From NCBI GenBank assembly GCA_003151735.1, contig PLYI01000124.1, positions 1 through 38,355 on the forward strand: 38,355 nt of DNA, read 5' to 3'. Positions 32,921 to 38,355 of the stretch are shown in pieces. The position numbers and the translations under genes are program-made. The notes under the pieces are model-generated. The model ran no database searches. It saw only the letters and a list, made by a program, of their open reading frames with translations, and was not told where the DNA came from. Positions within the stretch are counted from its first letter, which is position 1. Each line of letters starts with the position of its first letter. This stretch comes from Candidatus Bathyarchaeota archaeon (GTDB taxonomy: Archaea; Thermoproteota; Bathyarchaeia; Bathyarchaeales; Bathycorpusculaceae).

Positions 32921-35053
32921 ATGAAAGAAAGCACAACCAACGAACCAGGAAAAACAGCAAGAGACCCCGTATGCGGAATGACAGTAGACAAAGAAACCGC
33001 CATCAAACGCAAAATCGGCGACCGAACATACTACTTCTGCGCCCAATCATGCGCCGATGTCTACGAAGAGCCAGAACGGGAACTAAAAAGAATGAAACGC
33101 AGAGTAGCACTCACTCTACTAGGTGTGCTAGCTGCTGGTGTGCTCAAAATCGTAGCGTTATTTGGACTTGTCGGAGCTATAATGTCGCTTGAAGTAATCG
33201 GAGGGCTCGAAGTATACGGACTTGCCATATTCCTAGTTGCAACACCCATCGTGTGGATTGCGGGCTTCTCAATAATCAAAGGCGCTTACCTATCGCTAAG
33301 AAACCGCAAAATTAATATGGATGTTCTAGTCACTGCTGGCGTCCTCGCAGGGTACATGTATGGCGCAATAAACGCGTTCTTCCCCGCCATTACAGGGCAA
33401 TACCAAGGATACCTGGAAATTTCCATAGGCATCTTAGCTTTCGTGTTGCTTGGAAAGTACATTGAAGAAACCATCCGACGCAAATCAGCAGCATCCATTA
33501 GAAAACTCCTAGAGCTAAGACCAACAACCGCCACGGTTATTCGTGATGGAAAGGAGGTTGAAGTTTCAGCCGACGAGCTCCAAATTGACGATGTAATCAT
33601 TGTTAAACCGGGTGAAAAAATCCCGACTGATGGTGTGGTAATTGAAGGTTATTCATCGGTTGATGAGAAACTGCTTACTGGCGAAAGCATACCTGTAGAA
33701 AAAACCGTCGGAAGCAACGTTATCGGTGCAACAGTAAACAAAACTGGCATGCTGAAATTCAAAGCCACCAAAGTCGGCGAAGATACAGCGTTGTCGCAAA
33801 TTGTCCATCTAGTTGAAGAAGCACAGGCTTCAAGCGCTCCAGTGCAAAAGTTTGCAGACCGCATCGTGGGTAAATTCGTTCCCGTTGTTTTCACGGTGGC
33901 AGCTGTTTCATTCATATTCTGGTATTTCACCGCGGGCTTTTCAACGGCATTCTTTGCTTTACTTGCCGTACTCCTGATAGCTTGCCCCTGCGCGCTAGGC
34001 ATTGCAACTCCAACCGCCATACTTGCGGGCGTAGGCAAAGGCGCAGAATACGGCGTGCTGCTAAGAAGCGGGGAATATGTCGAGAAAGCAAGAAAACTAA
34101 ACATCGTTGTATTTGACAAAACTGGAACACTAACAAAAGGGGAACCATCGGTAACTGACGTTAAAACCTTTAATGGTTTCACCGAAAGCGATGTCTTAAT
34201 GTTCGCTGGATCTGTAGAAAAAAGCTCGGAGCATCCATTGGCAGAAGCCATAGTTAAAAAAGCAAAAGATGCCACCGTGAAACTTGTTGACATCGGGGCT
34301 TTCGAGGCTTTGCCAGGAAGAGGAGTAAAAAGCACAATCAATAACAGAAGTGTATTTCTTGGGAACCGCAAACTCATGCAAGAACAGGGCATTGAGACTT
34401 TGGGTATAGAGGCTGATTTGGTTAAGCTTGAAAATGAAGGAAAAACCGCTATGATTTTGGCCGTCGATGGCAAAGTAGCAGGGGTTGTTGCCGCGATGGA
34501 TACGCTGAAAGAGAACGCAGTTGAGGCTATTCGGCAGATTAAGGAGATGCACTTGCAGGTTGCCATGTTAACTGGCGACAACGAGAGAACAGCGAAGGCA
34601 ATAGCAGGACAATTGGGAATAGATGATGTCATAGCAAATGTGCTGCCCTGGGAGAAAGAACAAGCGATTTATAAGCTTCAGAGCGAGGGCAAAGTGGTGG
34701 CAATGGTCGGCGACGGAATCAATGATGCCCCAGCGCTTGCAAAAGCAGACATCGGAATCGCTCTTGGAAGTGGAACAGACATAGCCAAAGAGACAGGCGG
34801 CATAGTCCTTATCAGAGATGACTTACGAGATGTTGCGCTTGCCATAGAGTTAAGTAAAAAGACTATGCGGAAAATTAACACGAATCTGTTCTGGGCCTTC
34901 ATCTACAACGCTGTCATGATACCGGTTGCTGCCGCTGGTCTGTTAAATCCGATATTTGCAGCAGGAGCCATGGCGATAAGCAGCCTAACAGTTGTCAGCA
35001 ACTCAGCACTACTAAAAACAGCCAAGTTCAAATCCAAAAAATACAATGACTAA
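32921..35053 (+). CDS. copA: Copper-type P1B ATPase with YHS domain
   Basis: A 710-residue heavy-metal efflux ATPase. The N-terminal YHS domain (DPVCGMTVD...YYFCAQSC, about residues 15-48) takes the place of the usual CxxC metal-binding domain. About eight transmembrane helices follow. The actuator has LLTGES (about 245), the membrane metal site CPC (about 354) marks Cu/Ag specificity, phosphorylation is at DKTGTLTKG (about 399), and the SEHPLAEAI nucleotide-binding HP motif and [10 protein letters not shown] hinge (about 597) complete it. The C-terminal membrane end ([10 protein letters not shown]..., [16 protein letters not shown]) carries the Tyr-Asn and Met-Ser-Ser-like copper-site residues. 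An AGGAGA-type site precedes the ATG. Cu+ efflux is the probable role. Confidence 0.96.
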   Translation: MKESTTNEPGKTARDPVCGMTVDKETAIKRKIGDRTYYFCAQSCADVYEEPERELKRMKRRVALTLLGVLAAGVLKIVALFGLVGAIMSLEVIGGLEVYGLAIFLVATPIVWIAGFSIIKGAYLSLRNRKINMDVLVTAGVLAGYMYGAINAFFPAITGQYQGYLEISIGILAFVLLGKYIEETIRRKSAASIRKLLELRPTTATVIRDGKEVEVSADELQIDDVIIVKPGEKIPTDGVVIEGYSSVDEKLLTGESIPVEKTVGSNVIGATVNKTGMLKFKATKVGEDTALSQIVHLVEEAQASSAPVQKFADRIVGKFVPVVFTVAAVSFIFWYFTAGFSTAFFALLAVLLIACPCALGIATPTAILAGVGKGAEYGVLLRSGEYVEKARKLNIVVFDKTGTLTKGEPSVTDVKTFNGFTESDVLMFAGSVEKSSEHPLAEAIVKKAKDATVKLVDIGAFEALPGRGVKSTINNRSVFLGNRKLMQEQGIETLGIEADLVKLENEGKTAMILAVDGKVAGVVAAMDTLKENAVEAIRQIKEMHLQVAMLTGDNERTAKAIAGQLGIDDVIANVLPWEKEQAIYKLQSEGKVVAMVGDGINDAPALAKADIGIALGSGTDIAKETGGIVLIRDDLRDVALAIELSKKTMRKINTNLFWAFIYNAVMIPVAAAGLLNPIFAAGAMAISSLTVVSNSALLKTAKFKSKKYND

Positions 35054-35098
35054 CGAAGCGACACGCTAAAATGTTTAGAAACCCAAGTTTCACAGAAT

Positions 35099-35107
35099 CT
35101 ATAAAAG
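35099..35107 (+). promoter_or_regulatory. TATA-like box for the YHS gene
   Basis: CTATAAAAG would start transcription near 35130, about 55 bases before the YHS start codon. It supports a promoter of its own after copA. Confidence 0.45.
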
Positions 35108-35142
35108 CTCAAATGCAAAATAGGTCTGTGAAGCTCTTCCCA

Positions 35143-35158
35143 TTTCTTTGCAAAGAAA
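35143..35158. promoter_or_regulatory. 16-bp palindrome upstream of YHS gene
   Basis: TTTCTTTGCAAAGAAA is a perfect inverted repeat placed between the likely transcription start and the GGAGGTGA ribosome site. It is a candidate operator or translational control site. Confidence 0.45.
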
Positions 35159-35185
35159 AATTGGTAGCATGGAGGTGAAACTAGT

Positions 35186-35329
35186 ATGGCTAAAGATCCA
35201 GTTTGTAAAATGGATGTCAACGAGAAAACCGCGAAGCTGAAATCTGATTATAACGGCAAGACATATTATTTCTGCGCACCAGGTTGCAAATCAACCTTCG
35301 ACAAAAATCCCACAAAATACGTAAAGTAA
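35186..35329 (+). CDS. Stand-alone YHS-domain protein, 47 aa
   Basis: ATG preceded by GGAGGTGA. The sequence DPVCKMDVNEKTA, then YYFCAPGCKSTFDKNP, is a whole YHS domain with the Cys and Cys-x3-Cys metal ligands. It resembles the N-terminal YHS domain of the CopA just upstream, which suggests a duplicated domain working as a soluble metal donor or acceptor for the pump. No signal peptide. Confidence 0.85.
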   Translation: MAKDPVCKMDVNEKTAKLKSDYNGKTYYFCAPGCKSTFDKNPTKYVK

Positions 35330-35390
35330 CTACGATGCGATCCTTGCGAGGCACCCATTTTTTAGTTTTCTTTTTTTGGTTTTTTCGAGT

Positions 35391-35732
35391 TTATTTTTCG
35401 GCTCCCTTTTTAGTTAAAAAAATAAACGTAGCAACGATCACAACGGCAACGACAACACTCATTAGCACTAAGATAGCAAGTTGAACCCAATCTAAACCCA
35501 GAAAAACTGTGTTTTGAAAACCAGACTGAGCGAATACAACTGATACTTGGTGTATGCTAAAGTGGATTGTGTACCACACGTAGTAGTTGTCGGTATCTTG
35601 GGTGAAGCCTTGGTTTATTGCTGCTTGATCGTCAATGTAAATAATCGGCGTTGACCCGTAGCGCACTGCACTTTTCTTATTAGCCAAAGCGTTCTCCATA
35701 TGAAGTACTCTGCCCATGAAGCCATGTTCCAT
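35391..35732 (-). CDS. Membrane-anchored protein with one C-terminal helix
   Basis: 113 residues. A soluble N-terminal part (about 1-80, with many Tyr, Gln and Asn) is followed by a single hydrophobic helix LAILVLMSVVVAVVIVATFIF (about 86-106) and a basic tail. AGGAGAAGAGGC before the ATG is a good ribosome site. Family not recognised. Confidence 0.65.
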   Translation of the reverse strand: MEHGFMGRVLHMENALANKKSAVRYGSTPIIYIDDQAAINQGFTQDTDNYYVWYTIHFSIHQVSVVFAQSGFQNTVFLGLDWVQLAILVLMSVVVAVVIVATFIFLTKKGAEK

Positions 35733-35825
35733 GCCTCTTCTCCTAAATATGCTGAAGCACTATTTGAACGCTGACAGATAACGCCTTAAACTTTTATTTA
35801 CTTTTCAAGCAATTACAATAAAATA

Positions 35826-36038
35826 GTGTTTTCAGATGTACTTGGTGATTTTTACTTCGCTAAGGCGCCCTCTCCGCAGAAGAATCCTTGGAAAATCAAT
35901 TTGGTGTCTGTGCTCAGCTTTCAGACGAAAATCGCTGCGCTTCAGATTCAATCTTTATGGTTTGACATTGGAATTATTGCCTTATTTGATGTAACTATGA
36001 TGGTATTTGGCATCTGGGCGTTCACCAGAATGAAGTAG
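35826..36038 (+). pseudogene. C-terminal fragment of an ABC-2 permease
   Basis: 70 residues from a GTG. The last 30, with LQIQSLWFDIGIIALFDVTMMVFGIWAFTRMK, match the final transmembrane helix and the basic ending typical of ABC-2/DrrB-type permeases. The rest of the permease and an ATPase are missing, so I interpret this as a truncated remnant. It could also be a small membrane protein that evolved from one. Confidence 0.5.
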
Positions 36039-36194
36039 AAATTGGCTGCTAAGACGCTTAATTTCACCCAAAGGCTTAGAATTAACCGTTTTTTGCGTTC
36101 TTGCACAAATTAATAGCTGGATTATTTTTGGGGCAGTCTTTGGAGGTCAAAAAACCTTTAAGCAACTTCCACTAATGCAGTTTCGGTGATAAAT

Positions 36195-36485
36195 ATGCGA
36201 AAAGTGAGAAGCACCATTTATCTTGCTCTGCTTGGAACGGTCGGATTAATAGTAGTTTTAATGAATCCACTCTACATGTTAGCAGTAATCGGTATGTTTG
36301 CTTTCTTGGCGATTGCTAGGCAAATGAACTTCAACAATATTTTTATGATGATAAAGCGTTATGCAAAAAATGTTTCTAGGATACGCTTTGAAATTCGGGC
36401 GAAGCTTCACACAGGCTTTAGAGATTACAGTGATTCTATAGACAGCGAAGAATCACACAATAGAAACTGCGGATTCATTAGATAA
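36195..36485 (+). CDS. Small membrane protein, 96 aa
   Basis: One or two hydrophobic helices between residues 7 and 40 (YLALLGTVGLIVVLMNPLYMLAVIGMFAFL) with a long basic, soluble C-terminal part (KRYAKNVSRIRFEIRAKLH). ATG 36195 is preferred over GTG 36186. Function unknown. A T run follows the stop codon (36494-36500). Confidence 0.6.
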   Translation: MRKVRSTIYLALLGTVGLIVVLMNPLYMLAVIGMFAFLAIARQMNFNNIFMMIKRYAKNVSRIRFEIRAKLHTGFRDYSDSIDSEESHNRNCGFIR

Positions 36486-36571
36486 CCCAAACTTTTTTTA
36501 TTTTTGAAGATAAAATTGAAAAAAGATCTGAAGAAAAATTAGCTTATTTTTTTCGCCGGCCGTAAAAAACT

Positions 36572-37418
36572 TTAAAAAATTCTTGAAAAATCGATTTTTT
36601 GGCGGACCTCAAGATTAATCTTCAATTCTTCCCTGATGATACTGAACACTCTCTGCAAATCTGCGGGTTTTATGTCTAACAATGGTTTTAGGGCTTGTTT
36701 AGCCCCGTTTTGAATCCCAATTTCCCTCAGTATCTCGTCCAACTTGCGTGTTAGGTGTTCAAGAAGTTTGATGAAAGTATGGAAAGACTGGCGCAAAACG
36801 TAACTAAAATGCTCTATTATAGTATCTATAGTAGAGCAATGATTGTTCTTTACGTGCCATTTCCAGATCCAAGCTGGTATGTTGACGGATTCAAAAAAGC
36901 CTGCTAATCGTTTCTCTATGAAGTTTATGATTAGGCAGAGGACTCTTTTCCAAATGATTTCCGGCGACGAATTGACAACGACTGCGGTGAAGTAGCCAGG
37001 TAGATTTCGGTGTTTGAATGCTCGGACTAGCCCGTATCTGAGTTGGCGTGGCGCAATGAGGATTAGCAGTTCTGATTCGATGTTTCCTTCTGGGTCTTTG
37101 AGGTGCTCGCATAGTTTGTACGCTTCAGTTTTTTTCGTTTCGTGGTCGATGCAGTCTAAAACTTTTATGGCTATGCGGTAGTGGCTTAAGTTGGAGTCTG
37201 CGCTGTCTCGAGTAGGTATGTAGCATTCGTAGATGCCATTTTGCCAATCGGTCTTGCATTGGTTGTTGAAGTTTGTGTGCTATGCAGTTATTTCCCCATA
37301 TCTCTTTTAGAAACTTGTGGTGTAGCACCGAGAATGTTTCATTTGATAGTTGCAAAATTCTGTCGGTGTATTGACCGAACGAAAACCTAGTTTGTTTTTG
37401 CACATTTTTTGTTGACAA
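36572..37418 (-). pseudogene. Frameshifted gene of unknown function, about 280 aa
   Basis: Two frames read as one protein. The first (TTG 37418; FGQYTDRILQLSNETFSVLHHKFLKEIWGNNCIA) is good until about 37270. There a one-base deletion within the A3 run of CACACAAACTTC is needed to pass into the second frame. The second (NNQCKTDWQNGIYECYIPTR ... LLILIAPRQLRYGLVRAF ... ESVNIPAWIWKW) then stays open to 36572 without any start codon near its beginning. It is rich in Trp, Cys and His with a helical C-terminus. I do not recognise the family. Either a real pseudogene or a consensus error. Confidence 0.6.
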
Positions 37419-37493
37419 TTTTTAGGCTGCTGGGTAGGAACGCTAATCATAACAAGAAAAGGGGAAATTAGTATTCTTTAACAAGTGTAAATG

Positions 37494-37566
37494 TAGCCCG
37501 GGAGAGATTCGAACTCTCGTCAAGGGCTCCAGAGGCCCCTATGCTTGACCACTACACCACCGGGCT
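37494..37566 (-). tRNA. trnQ: tRNA-Gln, anticodon CUG
   Basis: 73 bases. The acceptor stem pairs AGCCCGG with CCGGGCT, discriminator A; the T arm is GAGAG-TTCGAAT-CTCTC. The anticodon stem GGGGC/GCCCT closes the loop CTCTGGA, so the anticodon is CTG. The CCA is not encoded. No intron. Confidence 0.95.
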
Positions 37567-37604
37567 GCAAGGTTTCAAATAAACATGGTTCCCAATTATT
37601 AACT

Positions 37605-37826
37605 TTAACTTTCCACCGCTCTATCGCCGTTTTTCTGTTTTAAGGCTTCGCGTACACAGTAGCATTCTTGGCTAACCCTGTTGTAGCTGTCACAGTGCCA
37701 AAGCGTATCCACAATTGGGTTTTCGTTGTGCCAGTATCTGGTTGAACAGAAAACTTTTTTTGGGTAATCAAAGCAGTTGTGGCTGTCACAGTTGCCGCAG
37801 AATTTTTCCTCACCGTTTGTTTCCAT
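37605..37826 (-). CDS. Cys-rich small protein, about 73 aa
   Basis: From ATG 37826 the sequence has CGNCDSHNCFDYP, then FCSTRYWHNENP, HCDSY and CYCVREA: seven to eight Cys plus His, typical of a zinc or Fe-S protein. The longer frame from 37847 adds seven residues and overlaps the end of the deoxyhypusine synthase gene. Function unknown. The position, 4 bases or less from the synthase stop, suggests it is co-transcribed with it. Confidence 0.65.
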   Translation of the reverse strand: METNGEEKFCGNCDSHNCFDYPKKVFCSTRYWHNENPIVDTLWHCDSYNRVSQECYCVREALKQKNGDRAVES

Positions 37827-37827
37827 G

Positions 37828-38355
37828 TTAAATTTCCCTACCTGCAAGCTTTTCTCGCTGCAAAAAAGAATTCCGCTTAAAATCTGACCCTAACCGTTCA
37901 GTTACTGAAGCTACAAGAAAAGGAAAAACCATCAGTGCCTCACCAATAACCGTCACGTGGTCAGCTGAACCCTTCATTTTGCCCCAACTCACTGTCTCCT
38001 CCAACGTTGACCCAGATAAACCGCCAGTTTCAGGCCGATCTAAAGTAATTACTACGGCGTAGTCTAAGCCTTTTTTGGATGCGAGTGCTGATGACTGGAT
38101 GGTGTTGCGGGGGACTCCTCCGCCGATTACTATCATGCCGTTTTTTGGTGACTTAGAACAGATTCCGCAGATGGTTGGCACATCCTTGAAGGCGTCAACT
38201 AACAGCACGTCTTTCTGGTCTTTCTGTGAAGCGTGGAGCCAATGGATGAAGCCGAATTCTGAGTCGCGGACAGATGGAAGGAAGATGGGAATGTTCTCTT
38301 CGTAAGCTGCGCGGAGAATGGAGTTTTTGTCTGTTAAGCGTTTACCTATTTCATA
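37828..38355 (-). CDS. dys: Deoxyhypusine synthase, C-terminal part (runs off window)
   Basis: Transfers the aminobutyl group from spermidine to a Lys of initiation factor 5A. The frame is open to the last base of the window, and 175 codons are visible. IPIFLPSVRDSEFGF, MIVIGGGVPRNTIQ and LDRPETGGLSGSTLEETVSWGKMKG are family blocks; the Lys of VSWGK is the catalytic one. The protein ends with DFKRNSFLQREKL. The N-terminal half and start lie outside. Confidence 0.95.
   Translation of the reverse strand, partial: YEIGKRLTDKNSILRAAYEENIPIFLPSVRDSEFGFIHWLHASQKDQKDVLLVDAFKDVPTICGICSKSPKNGMIVIGGGVPRNTIQSSALASKKGLDYAVVITLDRPETGGLSGSTLEETVSWGKMKGSADHVTVIGEALMVFPFLVASVTERLGSDFKRNSFLQREKLAGREI

Noticed and set aside
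32668-33192. Long plus-strand frame overlapping the start of copA
   Set aside because: Its second half is the out-of-frame reading of the well-supported copA gene and is abnormally Arg/Asn-rich; the first half has no supporting pattern.
33649-34632. 327-codon minus-strand frame inside copA
   Set aside because: Ser/Thr/Leu-rich antisense shadow of a strongly supported gene; no domain.

Overview
This window is archaeal. It carries a group II chaperonin (thermosome), an archaeal-type 16S rRNA gene, an archaeal MCT1-like PUA protein, the 3' part of a deoxyhypusine synthase gene and a tRNA without an encoded CCA. TATA-like promoter elements and T-run terminators fit as well. Two stretches of the 16S gene (6393-6410 and 6429-6447) match, from memory, probes designed for the Miscellaneous Crenarchaeotic Group. 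The best guess is therefore Candidatus Bathyarchaeia. Bathyarchaeal affiliation is an inference that a 16S search would settle.

Layout. 1-5152: a hypothetical gene, thermosome, a small winged-helix-like protein, a VTT/DedA-like membrane protein, a PUA protein and a flavodoxin. 5409-6900: a solitary 16S gene on the minus strand with a perfect 18-bp processing stem around it and no 23S or tRNA-Ala next to it. 7594-11392: a minus-strand histidine kinase - response regulator - hybrid kinase cluster. 11968-15500: small genes, an orphan radical SAM enzyme, a FUN14-like protein and a decayed AT-rich patch. 15542-20229: a Mg-type P-ATPase, a small heat shock protein and several small charged proteins, ending in a ribbon-helix-helix regulator beside an 8-bp iteron array. 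20529-25396: type II NADH dehydrogenase, hemerythrin-like protein, PRC-barrel protein, a frameshifted beta-helix surface protein, MsrB, MscS and a cupin. 25393-28122: a four-gene minus-strand operon (Cys-containing small protein, LsrF-like aldolase/thiolase, zinc dehydrogenase, nitroreductase). 28355-32620: an S51 peptidase, membrane proteins and hypothetical genes. 32921-35329: a CopA-type copper ATPase with its own YHS domain, followed by a free-standing YHS protein. 35391-38355: small membrane proteins, a truncated ABC permease, a frameshifted unknown gene, tRNA-Gln(CUG), a Cys-rich small protein and deoxyhypusine synthase running off the right end.

Themes. Metal and redox stress functions are frequent (MsrB, hemerythrin, NDH-2, flavodoxin, nitroreductase, CopA/YHS, MgtA), as are two-component signalling and chaperones. 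The most unusual feature is that three minus-strand genes have family-like N-termini upstream of any AUG, GUG or UUG. In two of them a good Shine-Dalgarno sequence sits in front of a UUA or CUG codon. Several other genes need a one-base frameshift in a short homopolymer or A-rich run to be whole. Unusual initiation, gene decay and consensus errors in the assembly are all possible explanations and should be separated with raw reads.
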